A DNA stretch of 64,000 nucleotides from Saccharothrix luteola (GCF_020859565.1 NZ_JAJHUO010000033.1:1-64000); one strand, 5' to 3'. Positions 49,062 through 58,362 are shown, counted from the first letter of the stretch. Notes: generated by a model from the letters alone, not told the origin. Translations and numbers: made by a program.

Positions 49062-49661
49062 TTACAGAATCGGCGGGAACATCGACCGCACGTCCGCGCC
49101 GCCGACCCAGAGCCCGATTGCGAACGCGGTCGTCGCTTCCAGCAACTCGGCCCGCTCCAGCGGTCCGCCGTCCACCGGCACGCACCCGATCGATCGCACC
49201 AGCTCCCGCACGACGTCCAGCGCGTCGGCCGAATCCCCGCACAACGGCACCCCGAGCGGCCGTCCCTCGAACGTGAACGACGGCTGCCGCCACACGTCCA
49301 CGTGGCAGAGGTTGAACGCCTTCACCACCCGCGCCTTCGAGGCGGCCGCGAGCCGTGCGGCGGCACGCGGCTCGTCCAGCACGAACCGGCCCGGTACCAC
49401 CGAGTTGGTGCAGTCGATCACCACTCGGCCCGGCGCGTGCCCGAGCACCTCCGCCGCCACCGCCGCCGGCACGGCCAACAGCACCGCGTCCCCGAACGCC
49501 GCCGCGTCCGCCGGTGACCCCGCGACGGCTCCGATCCCGGCCGCCAACGCCTTCGAGCGCTCCGGTGACCGCCCGCCGATCACCACCTCGTGCCCCGCCT
49601 CGACCCAACGCCCACCCAGCGCGTCGGCCATCCCGCCCGACCCCAGCACACCGATCCGCAC
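49062..49661 (-). CDS. NADPH:F420-type oxidoreductase/NAD(P)-binding protein
   Basis: 199 aa from GTG 49661: dinucleotide site RIGVLGSGGMADALGGRWVEAGHEVVIGGRS, VLLAVPAAVAAEVL, VVIDCTNSV, and a KAFNLCHVDVW segment. This matches the NPD/F420-dependent NADP reductase-like family (coenzyme F420 or other reductase). It diverges from an HxlR regulator 90 bp away, a classical redox-responsive pairing. Substrate unknown. Confidence 0.78.
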   Translation of the reverse strand: MRIGVLGSGGMADALGGRWVEAGHEVVIGGRSPERSKALAAGIGAVAGSPADAAAFGDAVLLAVPAAVAAEVLGHAPGRVVIDCTNSVVPGRFVLDEPRAAARLAAASKARVVKAFNLCHVDVWRQPSFTFEGRPLGVPLCGDSADALDVVRELVRSIGCVPVDGGPLERAELLEATTAFAIGLWVGGADVRSMFPPIL

Positions 49662-49717
49662 GATTTCCCCTTTGTCCGGAGTGATTGGCTTGAGCCGACG
49701 CTAAAGAGCCCGACGGG

Positions 49718-49729
49718 CACCAAATGGTG
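49718..49729. promoter_or_regulatory. Palindrome between F420-reductase-like gene and hxlR-type gene
   Basis: CACCA-AA-TGGTG, perfect 5-bp arms, centred 28 bp before the HxlR start. It is a good candidate for the HxlR operator of this divergent pair. Confidence 0.45.
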
Positions 49730-49751
49730 TCCACGACACAGGGGGCCGATC

Positions 49752-50069
49752 GTGGACTTCCTCGCCGACTGCCGCGCCAGGCAGGCGTTCGACCTGCTGG
49801 CCAACACCTGGAACCCGGTGGTGCTGCACGCGTTGCGGCACGGCCCGCGCCGGCCCGCCGAGCTGCGCCGCGTGATCGGCGGCATCCGGCCGAAGGTGCT
49901 CACGGAGACCGTGCGCCGGTTGGAGGGCGCCGGGCTGGTGGCCCGGACGGTGTGGCGCGACCGGGTCGAGTACGGGCTCACCGACCTCGGGCGCAGCCTG
50001 CTCGAGCCGATCGACGCGCTCGGCCGGTGGGCGCACGAGCGGGGTGACGAGGTCCGGCTTGACGGCTGA
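49752..50069 (+). CDS. HxlR-family transcriptional regulator
   Basis: 105-aa winged HTH of the HxlR (DUF24) family: RQAFDLLANTWNPVVLHALRHGPRRPAELRRVIGG, then GIRPKVLTETVRRLEGAGLV and VEYGLTDLGRSLLEPI. The usual N-terminal redox Cys is present as ADCRARQ. GTG 49752 has GGGGG 6 bp upstream. It probably controls the divergent oxidoreductase (49661) and perhaps the carotenoid oxygenase 71 bp downstream. Confidence 0.85.
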   Translation: MDFLADCRARQAFDLLANTWNPVVLHALRHGPRRPAELRRVIGGIRPKVLTETVRRLEGAGLVARTVWRDRVEYGLTDLGRSLLEPIDALGRWAHERGDEVRLDG

Positions 50070-50140
50070 AGTTGACGGCTGAAGCAAAACGGTGTTTTAT
50101 AACGTTGTTGTGTAACACTGTTCTACGAAGGTGGGTCGTG

Positions 50141-51571
50141 ATGGGCGTGCGGGCCGGGTTCGAGAGCCTCGACCGGGAAGTCGTCGTCGACCTGGAGGTG
50201 CGCGGCGAACTGCCGCCGTGGCTGGCCGGCACGTTGGTGCGCAACGGTCCCGCCAAGTTCGAGACCGGCAAGGGGTCGTTCCGCCACTGGTTCGACGGCC
50301 TGGCGATGCTGCACCGCTTCGGCTTCGCCGACGGGGCCGTCACCTACCGCAACCGGTACCTGGACACGCCCAGCTTCCGCTCGGCGCGCGACGACGGCCA
50401 CATCGCGTTCGGCGAGTTCGCCACCGACCCGTGCCGCTCGATCTTCAACCGCTTCTTCACCCGCCCCGCGCTGCGCCGCACGTCGAACGCCAACGTCAAC
50501 GTGACGTCCGACGGCGACCGGGACTTCGCGCTCACCGAGACGCCCATCGCGGTGGAGTTCGACCGCGAGACCCTGGCGACCGTCGGCCTGGCCGACCACG
50601 GCGACGCGATCTCCGGTCACGTCACCACCGCGCACCCGCACCGGGCGCCGCTCACCGGCGACCTGGTCAACTACGTGCTGAAGTTCGGCAGGCGCAGCGT
50701 CTACCAGGTCTACCGGCAACGCGGCCCCGCCCGGGAGCTGATCGCCTCCCTGCCGGCCGATCGTCCGGGCTACCTGCACAGCTTCGCCGTCACCGAGCGG
50801 CACGTCGTGCTGGCCGTGTTCCCGTTCGTGGTCAACCCGCTGTCGTTGCTGCTGCGCGCCAGGCCGTTCATCGAGAACTACCGGTGGCGGCCGGAACTGG
50901 GCACCCGGTTCGTGGTGTTCGACCAGCGGGACGGCTCGGTGGTCGCCGACGAGCGCACGGACGCGTTCTTCGCGTTCCACCACATCAACGCCTACGACGA
51001 GGACGGCCGGGTCGTCGTGGACATCGCCGCGTACCCGGATTCCGCGGTGGTCGACGCGCTGTACCTGGACGAGGTGCGCGGTGAGGGGGAACTGCCGTCG
51101 GCGTTCCCGACGCGGTACGAGGTCGACCTCTCGGGTGGCGGTATCCGGTCGCGGCGGCTCGCGTCGGACTCGTTGGAGTTGCCCCGCATCGCGTACGGGT
51201 CGCACAACGGTCGTGCCTACCGGTACGCCTACGGCGTCGGCTCCCGCGACAACGGCACGCGCGACTTCCTCAACCAGCTGGTGAAGGTGGATGTCCTCAG
51301 TGGACGGACGAGTCGCTGGCACGAGCCCGGCCGCTACCCGGGCGAGCCGGTGTTCGTGCCCGCGCCCGGTGCGCGTGCCGAGGACGACGGTGTGCTGCTG
51401 TCAGTGGTGCTCGACGCCTCGGTCGGGCGGTCCGGTCTGCTGGTGCTCGACGCGGCCACGTTCACGGAGCTCGCGCGGGCCGACGTGCCGCACGCCATCC
51501 CGTTCGGCTTCCACGGTCAGTTCACGTCGGGTTGCGCCACGTCGCGCGGGGTCACGTCGCGTCGATCGTGA
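50141..51571 (+). CDS. Carotenoid oxygenase (RPE65/CCO family)
   Basis: 476-aa non-heme iron dioxygenase that cleaves carotenoids or stilbene-like polyenes. The four iron histidines fit GHVTTAHPH, YLHSFAVTE, FHHINAYDE and the C-terminal FGFHGQF. The N-terminal LAGTLVRNGPAKFE and HWFDGLAMLHRF segments are family-typical. ATG 50141 is used (GTG 50138 is possible). The leader is AT-rich with dyad-like AACAC/GTGTT elements. Its end overlaps the convergent CBM48-type gene by 20 bp. A polyene substrate could come from elsewhere in the genome; no carotenoid genes adjoin it. Confidence 0.88.
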   Translation: MGVRAGFESLDREVVVDLEVRGELPPWLAGTLVRNGPAKFETGKGSFRHWFDGLAMLHRFGFADGAVTYRNRYLDTPSFRSARDDGHIAFGEFATDPCRSIFNRFFTRPALRRTSNANVNVTSDGDRDFALTETPIAVEFDRETLATVGLADHGDAISGHVTTAHPHRAPLTGDLVNYVLKFGRRSVYQVYRQRGPARELIASLPADRPGYLHSFAVTERHVVLAVFPFVVNPLSLLLRARPFIENYRWRPELGTRFVVFDQRDGSVVADERTDAFFAFHHINAYDEDGRVVVDIAAYPDSAVVDALYLDEVRGEGELPSAFPTRYEVDLSGGGIRSRRLASDSLELPRIAYGSHNGRAYRYAYGVGSRDNGTRDFLNQLVKVDVLSGRTSRWHEPGRYPGEPVFVPAPGARAEDDGVLLSVVLDASVGRSGLLVLDAATFTELARADVPHAIPFGFHGQFTSGCATSRGVTSRRS

Positions 51572-51836
51572 GCACGCAGCCGTCGGGGTCGACGACGGGG
51601 ACGTCGGGCTCGTCGAACCAGAGGCCGTTGTCTCCGAGGTAGCGGAACCGGTGCGTGCCGGGGGAGAGGATCACGGTCACCGTGCGCGTGCCGTCGCGGC
51701 GGGGCAGCAGCTCGTGCACGCCGGGGGTCCAGTCGTTGAACGTGCCGACCACGCTCACCGGCCCGCGCGGCTGGTCGAGGGGCAGTGAGAAGGTCACGCG
51801 GCGCTTCGGGCCGAACAGGCGAGTGCTGTGGAGCAT
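51552..51836 (-). CDS. Stand-alone CBM48/isoamylase N-terminal-like protein
   Basis: 94 aa: VTFSLPLDQPRGPVSVVGTFNDWTPG, HELLPRRDGTRTVTVILSPGTHRFRYLGD and NGLWFDEPDVPVVDPDG. This is the early-set (CBM48/AMPK glycogen-binding) fold with the conserved GTFNDW and FRYLxD motifs and no catalytic domain attached. Such small proteins occur singly in actinomycetes; a glycogen- or maltodextrin-related binding role is inferred. ATG 51836. Convergent with the carotenoid oxygenase. Confidence 0.78.
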   Translation of the reverse strand: MLHSTRLFGPKRRVTFSLPLDQPRGPVSVVGTFNDWTPGVHELLPRRDGTRTVTVILSPGTHRFRYLGDNGLWFDEPDVPVVDPDGCVLTIDAT

Positions 51837-52638
51837 CGTTCTCCCTCGCGAGTCGATCTTGCCATGCCTTCGGGACCACCAGCGTCGCGGCGCGGTGGCA
51901 ACCTTTCAAGCCGGCGCGCCTGTTCGAAGTGGACGGTCACCCATCGGTGTGACGTGAACGCGTGCTCCCTCCGCAGCCCTCGTCGTCCAACCGAACCCGC
52001 GCATTGTGGACCGGCATTGTGGAGCACGCCCGACAACCGCGCCCCTGACCGTCCTATCCGGAACCCTTGCAGCTCCTGAGGCGACGGACGCTCCAGCCGG
52101 GCACAATGGATCAATAGACGCCGCCACCCCAGCCGCCGTACCGGCCTCGGCGATCACCCCAACGGGCGAATGAAGTGTCAATGGGCACCTTGTCGAGCCC
52201 GACCCGCGTTCGGAACGTGAGGCCCGCGCGGCGTCGCTGCCGGTGAGTCGCGAGCAGCTCACTGCGCTCGTCGAGTTCGTGGACGCACCGGTGGCCTGGA
52301 GAGGTTGGCTTGGAGGGGTGTGACCGCACCCTGCGCCACACCCGGTCGTGGGTCGACGGCCAAGGGCGCGAGTGCCGGGGCCACGAGTGCGAGGCAGGGG
52401 AGTGAGTGGGGGAAGGAGGGGTGTTCACTCTTTTCCACTTCAACTTATAGCGCACAGGGGGGCTTGCGGCAAGACCCCGGGGGTGCCGCAGAATCGTCGG
52501 CCGTAGGGAATGAGCTGCGGTAACGGGGGTGTGGCATGGGTGGGGCCGGGGTTGGGGGACGGGTGGGAGAGCGGGATCACAAATGGTGCACGGGTTGCAA
52601 AGTTGCAGTCAGTGCAGGTTTTTCCTTACCCTGATCGA
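51837..52638. other. 802-bp region without an intact gene
   Basis: No complete gene recognised. On the plus strand about 52175-52322 one frame reads VEPDPRSEREARAASLP, then REQLTALVEFVDAPVAWRGW and a stop. It looks like the tail of a helical protein without a start, possibly a gene relic. The right end carries the TetR promoter and operator (separate entry). Confidence 0.4.
52596..52632 (+). promoter_or_regulatory. Leaderless promoter and operator of the TetR-exporter unit
   Basis: -35 TTGCAG (52603-52608), 18-bp spacer and -10 TACCCT (52627-52632), 6 bp before GTG 52639, the layout of leaderless actinobacterial transcripts. A palindrome TGCAA-AG-TTGCA (52596-52607) overlaps the -35 box and suits TetR autorepression. 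Confidence 0.6.
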
Positions 52639-53256
52639 GTGACCACGCAGGCGGCCGAAGGGCTTCGTGACCGCAAGAAGCGGCAGACCCGCAGGGCTTT
52701 GGGGCGCGCGGCCGTCCGCCTGGTCGCCGAGCACGGCCTCGACCACGTGACCGTCGAGGACATCAGCGCCGCCGCCGACGTCTCGCCGCGCACGTTCTTC
52801 AACTACTTCGCCGGCAAGGAGGACGCCGTCCTCGGCCCCGACCCGGACGCCGGCCCACGCGTCCGCGCCCGCGTGCTCGCCCAACCGGCAGACCTGTCCG
52901 CCGCCGCGGCGGTGCGCGAGGCACTGCTGGCCGAGGTCGCGGCGGAGTTGGCGGACGACCGCGAGCTGTGGCTGCAACGGATGCGCGTGGTCCAGCAGCA
53001 CCCGGTGCTGCTGGCCAGGCTGTTCTTCGGCGGCGAAGCCCTGGAACGCGACCTGGTCGCCGGCATCGCCGAACGGGTCGGCCTGCCCGCCGACGACACC
53101 TACCCGCTGCTGCTCGGCGCGGCGGCGGGCGCGGCGTTCCGGGTGGCGGTGGCCCGGTGGTCCAGCACCGACGCACCGCTGCACGACCTGCTCGCCGAAA
53201 CGCTCGACCTGATCGCCGCGGGGCTCGCCGACCCGCCCCGGAGCCACGGCGGCTGA
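52639..53256 (+). CDS. TetR-family regulator of the adjacent DHA2 exporter
   Basis: 205-aa TetR protein: HTH about residues 10-58 (RRALGRAAVRLVAEHGLDHVTVEDISAAADVSPRTFFNYFAGKEDAVLG) and a helical ligand domain. GTG 52639 is fixed by the leaderless promoter. It precedes a DHA2 drug:H+ antiporter gene by 107 bp on the same strand, the usual repressor-pump arrangement. It closely resembles the TetR at 55001 after the pump. Confidence 0.85.
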   Translation: MTTQAAEGLRDRKKRQTRRALGRAAVRLVAEHGLDHVTVEDISAAADVSPRTFFNYFAGKEDAVLGPDPDAGPRVRARVLAQPADLSAAAAVREALLAEVAAELADDRELWLQRMRVVQQHPVLLARLFFGGEALERDLVAGIAERVGLPADDTYPLLLGAAAGAAFRVAVARWSSTDAPLHDLLAETLDLIAAGLADPPRSHGG

Positions 53257-53363
53257 ACCACCGCCGCAACCCCGCCGCACCACAGCCGAACCCACGCCCG
53301 GACACGACCGGACCACGGTTCTGCACCACCGCGTCACCTTCGAAGACAACACTGGGGGATCCG

Positions 53364-54899
53364 ATGTCCACCGAAACCGGCACGACTTCGCGCCGGGACG
53401 TCGTGCAAGCGATGTCCGGCCTCATGCTGGGCATGTTCATGGCCATCCTCGCGTCGACCATCGTGTCGAACGCGTTGCCGCGCATCATCGCGGACCTGCA
53501 CGGTTCGCAGTCCGTCTACACCTGGGTCGTCACGACCGAACTGCTGGCCATGACGGCGACCGTGCCGCTGTGGGGCAAGCTCGCCGACCTCTACAGCCGC
53601 AAGCTGCTGATCCAGCTCTCGCTCGGCCTGTTCGTGGTCGGCTCGCTCATCGCGGGCTTCGCCCCGAACGTCGAGGTGCTCATCGCGAGCCGCATCGTGC
53701 AGGGCCTCGGCGCGGGCGGCATGACGGCACTGGCCACGATCGTGATGGCGGCGATGATCCCGCCGCGCGAGATGGGCCGCTACGCCGGCATCTTCGGCGC
53801 CGTGTTCGGCGTCGGCACGGTCGCGGGCCCCCTCATCGGCGGCGTCATGGTGGACACCTCGTGGCTGGGCTGGCGCTGGTGCTTCTTCATCGGCGTCCCG
53901 TTCACCCTCGCCTCGATCTTCCTGCTCCAGCGCACGCTGCACCTGCCGGTCGTGCGCAAGGAGGTCAAGATCGACTACCTGGGCGCGGTGCTGATCGTCG
54001 GCGGTGTCTCCACGCTGCTGGTGTGGTCGACGCTGGCGGGCCACCAGTTCGAGTGGGCCTCGGCCTGGACCGCGCTGCTCGTGACGGTCGGCGTGGTGCT
54101 GCTGGGCCTGGCCGTGTGGGTCGAGTCGCGGGCGGCCGACCCGATCGTGCCGCTGACGATCTTCGCCAACCGCACGGTGGCGCTGACCACGTTGGCCAGC
54201 GCGCTGGTCGGTGTCGCGATGTTCGGCGGGACGGTGTTCCTGTCGCAGTACTTCCAGATCGGCATGGGCAAGACGCCCACGCAGGCGGGCCTGATGAGCC
54301 TGCCGATGATCTTCGGCCTGCTGGTGTCGTCGACCGTCGCCGGTCAGCTGATCACCAAGTGGGGCAAGTGGAAGGCGTTCTTGGTCGCCGGTGGCGTGAT
54401 CATGGTCGGCGGGATGCTGCTACTGGCCACGATCGACGCGAACACCAGCGTGTTCGTGGTCAGCGTGCACATGGCCGTGCTGGGCATCGGCGTCGGCATG
54501 CTCATGCAGAACCTGGTGCTGGCCGCGCAGAACGACGTGCCCGCCCGCGACCTCGGCAGCACGACGTCGACCCTCACGTTCTTCCGCAGCCTCGGCGGCG
54601 CGATCGGCGTGAGCGCGCTGGGCGCGGTGCTGGCGAACCGGGTGACCGCGTTGAGCGAGGAGAAGTTCGGCCCGGCGCCCACCGGCGGCGAGGCGACGGT
54701 GCCCGACCTGGCGCTGCTGCCGGAGCCGGTGCGGGTGATCGTGCGCGAGATCTACGCCACGGCCACCGCCGAGCTGTTCCTGATCGGCGCTCCGATCGCC
54801 GTGCTGGCGCTGGTGGCGGTGCTGTTCATCAAGGAGAAGCCGCTCAAGACGCTCAGCGGTGACGAGCGGTTGGCGGCGGAGATGGCCGCCGGCCACTGA
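53364..54899 (+). CDS. MFS drug exporter, DHA2 family (14 helices)
   Basis: 511-aa proton-coupled exporter: motif A GKLADLYSRK, motif B RIVQGLGAGGMTA, motif C GPLIGGVMVDTSWLGWRWCFF. Fourteen hydrophobic helices and a terminal VLFIKEKPLKTL segment are visible. It probably exports an antibiotic or self-made metabolite. ATG 53364. It is flanked by TetR genes on both sides and is about half identical by eye to the pump at 58933, so the two are paralogues. Confidence 0.88.
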   Translation: MSTETGTTSRRDVVQAMSGLMLGMFMAILASTIVSNALPRIIADLHGSQSVYTWVVTTELLAMTATVPLWGKLADLYSRKLLIQLSLGLFVVGSLIAGFAPNVEVLIASRIVQGLGAGGMTALATIVMAAMIPPREMGRYAGIFGAVFGVGTVAGPLIGGVMVDTSWLGWRWCFFIGVPFTLASIFLLQRTLHLPVVRKEVKIDYLGAVLIVGGVSTLLVWSTLAGHQFEWASAWTALLVTVGVVLLGLAVWVESRAADPIVPLTIFANRTVALTTLASALVGVAMFGGTVFLSQYFQIGMGKTPTQAGLMSLPMIFGLLVSSTVAGQLITKWGKWKAFLVAGGVIMVGGMLLLATIDANTSVFVVSVHMAVLGIGVGMLMQNLVLAAQNDVPARDLGSTTSTLTFFRSLGGAIGVSALGAVLANRVTALSEEKFGPAPTGGEATVPDLALLPEPVRVIVREIYATATAELFLIGAPIAVLALVAVLFIKEKPLKTLSGDERLAAEMAAGH

Positions 54900-54953
54900 C
54901 GGGCCACTCGCGACCACCAGCCGCCCTGCGGCTCGACGGCGGGAAGACACGGC

Positions 54954-54990
54954 GTCGCACTTGTCCGGCTCACGGTCGGACAAGTGCGAC
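54954..54990. promoter_or_regulatory. Large perfect dyad operator upstream of the second TetR gene
   Basis: Perfect 14-bp arms GTCGCACTTGTCCG and CGGACAAGTGCGAC with a 9-bp centre, ending 10 bp before GTG 55001. This size and position are typical of a TetR autoregulatory operator; it could also stop transcription from the pump gene. Confidence 0.7.
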
Positions 54991-55000
54991 ACTTTCGCGC

Positions 55001-55660
55001 GTGTCAGGACTGCGCGAACGCAAGAAGCTCGCCACCCGGACGGCGTTGGCCGACGCCGCCCTGCGGCTGTGCGTGGAGCACGGCCTCGACGGGGTGACGG
55101 TCGAACAGGTGGCCAACGAGGCGGGCGTCTCGCTGCGCACGTTCTTCAACTACTTCTCCTCCAAGGAGGAGGCCGTGGTCGCGGGTGACGTCGCGACGGC
55201 CGCCGCGTTCGTCCACGCCTTCGCCGCCCGGCCCGGGGAGGAGCCGGTGCTGCCGGCGTTGCAGGCGGCTTTGGTGGACGTCGTGCCCGACCGAATCGAC
55301 CCGGAACGGGTGGCGCAGCTGCGCGTGTTGCGCCGCACGCCCGCCCTGCTGCCGCACCAGATCGCCGCGTTCGCCGTGCAAGAACGGGAGCTCGCCGCCG
55401 TCGTCGCCGCACGGGTCGGCGTCGACCCGGCCACCGACCTCTACCCGGCGATGTTCGCGGCCACCGTGATGGCGACCCTGCGGGTGGTCGTCGGCTGGTG
55501 GCTGGACGCCACCGAACGCCCCGAACTGTCGGAGCTGATCGGCGTGATGATCGAACGGCTGGACGCGGGTTTCGCCGCCGTCCACCCGAGCGGGGACTCA
55601 GGACTCCCGTATCGCTCCCACCCGGGACGCAGCAGGCCGAAATCGGGCGCACCCGGGTGA
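55001..55660 (+). CDS. TetR-family transcriptional regulator
   Basis: 219 aa; HTH at about residues 8-55 (RTALADAALRLCVEHGLDGVTVEQVANEAGVSLRTFFNYFSSKEEAVVAG), then a ligand domain with VMATLRVVVGWWLDATERPEL. The C-terminal about 20 residues (RSHPGRSRPKSG) look unstructured and may be a frame extension. GTG 55001 directly follows the large dyad at 54954-54990. A target other than itself is not evident; it may act on the upstream exporter. Confidence 0.82.
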   Translation: MSGLRERKKLATRTALADAALRLCVEHGLDGVTVEQVANEAGVSLRTFFNYFSSKEEAVVAGDVATAAAFVHAFAARPGEEPVLPALQAALVDVVPDRIDPERVAQLRVLRRTPALLPHQIAAFAVQERELAAVVAARVGVDPATDLYPAMFAATVMATLRVVVGWWLDATERPELSELIGVMIERLDAGFAAVHPSGDSGLPYRSHPGRSRPKSGAPG

Positions 55661-56011
55661 ACAGGCGTGCACGGCCCACCTGGATGACGTATCCCGGTAT
55701 GGGCGGACAGCGGGGGTGTCGCGCTCGAGGGTGTTGCGCTGTCGGGATGTTCGTGCGCCGCGGCCGGGTGACCCGGGCCTTCGGCATCGGTGCAGGTCCC
55801 CGGCGTGCCGGGAGTCCCGGACGACCCCGAAGTTCCGGCAGCGGCGAAGAAGGACCTGCGGTTGCGCGCAACCCGCCCGCCGCCACCCCGCCGTCGTGCT
55901 CGGCGTGGTCGTCGGAGACCGCCTGCTCCCTGCTCTGCCTGCTGGGCTGAGCGCGGCACACGCCAACCGGCCGGTGGGGGCGTTCGTCCCCACCAGCCGG
56001 GACGCGCGTGG
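55661..56011. other. 351-bp region without a recognised gene
   Basis: Open frames on both strands here have no family resemblance, and I see no dyad or RNA motif. It lies between the convergent TetR and MBL-fold genes. Confidence 0.4.
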
Positions 56012-56800
56012 TCAGTCGCCGATGGTGATGGGCTTGGCGTCGACCGGGTCGACCGTGGTGACGTCCGCCGCGCCGCAGGCGCTCAGCAGTTCGGCGCGCT
56101 TGTCCGCGTCCGCGTACTCCTGGCCGAAGTGGAACGGCAGCGCGAACTTCGGCCGGGTGGCCGCCACCAGTTCGCCGAGGTCCTCGGCCGTCATGTGGCC
56201 GCGGCGGTGGATGCTCTCGCCCACGTCGCGCGTCAAGCCGAACGCCTCACCGATCAGGACGTCGCAGCCGGCGAAGTCGTGCTGGTGCGAGGGCACCGGG
56301 CCGGTGTCGGCGGTGAACCCGATCTTCGCCCGATCGGTTTCGACCACGACGCCGTAGCACGGCACCGGGTGGTCCGTCGGCACGAGGCGCATCGTCAGCT
56401 GCCCGCCCAGCGCCACGGCCTCCTCGGCGCACTCGACCCACGCGAGGTCGAACACCCGTTCGGGGTATTGGACCTGCAGCAGCTCCTTGAGCCCGGCCAG
56501 GACCGACGGGTGTCCCACGACCGTGAGCTTGAGCAGCGGGACGTCACCCTCCCGGTTGAGCAGGCTGCGGGTGAACACGAAGTTGGCGAACCCGCCGGCG
56601 TGGTCGGAGTGCAGGTGCGACACGTACACGTGGGTGACGTCGGTAGGTGACAACCCGGCGGCCTGGAGCCTGCCGACGGGGTCGACGCCGACGTCGAGCA
56701 TCACCTCGGCGTCGTCCACGGCTAAGTGGAACGACGTGGTCGGGCCGGCGCTCGAATTCGACCAATGGCCCAGAGTGGTCACGAGGATGTCAGTCGTCAC
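56012..56800 (-). CDS. MBL-fold metallo-hydrolase (RNase Z/arylsulfatase-like)
   Basis: 262 aa from GTG 56800. Metal motif SHLHSDHAGG (HxHxDH) near residue 64, a middle VPTDHPVPCYGVVVE, FTADTGPVPS (Asp ligand), GEAFG and a late GHMTAEDLGELVAATRP His. The layout is like tRNase Z-type or small-molecule hydrolases of the metallo-beta-lactamase fold. The function is open. It lies downstream of the P450 gene on the same strand (231-bp gap). Confidence 0.8.
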   Translation of the reverse strand: MTTDILVTTLGHWSNSSAGPTTSFHLAVDDAEVMLDVGVDPVGRLQAAGLSPTDVTHVYVSHLHSDHAGGFANFVFTRSLLNREGDVPLLKLTVVGHPSVLAGLKELLQVQYPERVFDLAWVECAEEAVALGGQLTMRLVPTDHPVPCYGVVVETDRAKIGFTADTGPVPSHQHDFAGCDVLIGEAFGLTRDVGESIHRRGHMTAEDLGELVAATRPKFALPFHFGQEYADADKRAELLSACGAADVTTVDPVDAKPITIGD

Positions 56801-57031
56801 GGATGACCTCGATTCAGGGGGATGGCGGTCATGGCTCCGCAGGCCCTCTCGGGCAGGGCGGAGCGACGACCCGGGATGTCCTTTGTGGTCACCGCCCGGA
56901 TTTCCGGCCCCAGCGGCGGGTGAAGTCGAATCCGGCGGTAAGCCCATCTCGGAGTGCCCGTGGCGAAAGTCGGCCAAACGCCGCCGATCGGGGCGCGGTC
57001 GGCGTGCTCACCGACCGTCGGCTCGCGGGGC

Positions 57032-58288
57032 TCAGGCGTCCCAGGTGATCGGGAGCGCGTGCACGCCGTAGACCAGCATGTCGTCGCGCATCGGGACCTC
57101 CGCCGCCGGCACGGCCAGTCGCAGTCCGGGCAGCCTGCTCAGCAGTCCGGTGAACCCGACCGCCATCTCCACCCGGGCCAACTGCTGGCCGAGGCACTGG
57201 TGCACGCCGTGCCCGAACGCCAGGTGCGGCCCGCGCTCGCGGGTCACGTCCAGCACGTCCGGCCGGGGGTAGTGGTGCGGGTCGCGGTTGCCCGCGGGCA
57301 CGGAGACCAGCACGGTCGAGTCGGCCGGGACGACCTCGCCCGCGATCTCCACCTCCGCCGTCGTGGTGCGGACGACTCCGAGGTGGACGATCGACAGGTA
57401 GCGCAGCAGCTCCTCGACCGCGCCGGGGATCAACGTGGGGTCGTCGTGCAGGGCGGCGAGCTGCCGGGGGTGCTCCAGCAACGCGAACGTGCCCAGCGCC
57501 AGCATGTTGGCCGTCGTCTCGTGGCCCGCGACCAGCAGCAGGTTCGCCATGCCGATCAGCTCGTCGTCGGTGAGCGTCGGGTCGGCCTCGATCAGGCCGG
57601 ACAGCATGTCGTCGGTCGGCGTGGCCCGCTTGGCGCGCACGAGGTCGTGCATGAACGCGCGCAGTCCGTCGGCGAGCCGCATCATCTCGGCCACGGGCAG
57701 GTCCAGGCGCAGCAGCTTCCCGGTGCGCTCCTGGAACTCGCCGCGGTCGGCGTACTCGACGCCGAGCAGCTCGCAGATCACCAGTGACGGCACCGGCAGC
57801 GCGAAGGCCTGTACCAGGTCGGCGCCCGGTCCGGCGGCGATCATCGCGTCGAGGTGGTCGTCGACGATCCGCTGGATGCGCGGTTCGAGCTGACGCATCC
57901 GCCGCACGGTGAACTGGCCGGTGAGGAGCTTGCGGTAGCGGGTGTGCTCGGGCGGGTCCATGGTGATGAAGCTGCCCGCCCGAGCCCGCTTGTCGGTCAA
58001 CCGCGCGCGGACCGGCTGGGGCAGCTTCTCCAGGACGCGGCGGCTGCGGAACCGGTCCGAGCTCAGCCGCGGGTCGCCGAGCAGGGTGCGGGCCAGCTCG
58101 TGGCTGGTGACGATCCACACCGGGTCGCCGTCGAGCATGGTCATCCGGTGCACCGGCCCCTGCTCGCCGAGGCGGGTCAAGGCCTCCGGCGGGTTGAACG
58201 GGCCGGCGTCACGTCGGGTGAGCTCGGGCGGCAGGGGGACGGTCGGCCGGCCGGTGGAGGGGCGTTTCTCCTGGGAAGCGGTGGTCAT
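57032..58288 (-). CDS. Cytochrome P450
   Basis: 418-aa soluble bacterial P450: I-helix LLLVAGHETTANML, K-helix EELLR (ExxR), and heme loop HLAFGHGVHQCLGQQLARVE with the cysteine ligand. The pattern and length resemble the CYP105/CYP107 groups that oxidise xenobiotics and secondary metabolites. No ferredoxin gene is adjacent. ATG 58288. It shares a 189-bp divergent spacer with the MarR-exporter operon, with two TGCAC-type dyads, so MarR may control both. Confidence 0.9.
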   Translation of the reverse strand: MTTASQEKRPSTGRPTVPLPPELTRRDAGPFNPPEALTRLGEQGPVHRMTMLDGDPVWIVTSHELARTLLGDPRLSSDRFRSRRVLEKLPQPVRARLTDKRARAGSFITMDPPEHTRYRKLLTGQFTVRRMRQLEPRIQRIVDDHLDAMIAAGPGADLVQAFALPVPSLVICELLGVEYADRGEFQERTGKLLRLDLPVAEMMRLADGLRAFMHDLVRAKRATPTDDMLSGLIEADPTLTDDELIGMANLLLVAGHETTANMLALGTFALLEHPRQLAALHDDPTLIPGAVEELLRYLSIVHLGVVRTTTAEVEIAGEVVPADSTVLVSVPAGNRDPHHYPRPDVLDVTRERGPHLAFGHGVHQCLGQQLARVEMAVGFTGLLSRLPGLRLAVPAAEVPMRDDMLVYGVHALPITWDA

Positions 58289-58362
58289 CGACGGTCCGTT
58301 CCCGACCCGGCGTGACCGGGCCGCTGCTCGGTGTGGTGGGCGTGACCCACGGTACCAAAACG

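Noticed and set aside
51837..52638. Insertion sequence remnant
   Set aside because: The short open piece resembles a helical protein tail, but there are no terminal inverted repeats, target duplications or transposase motifs.
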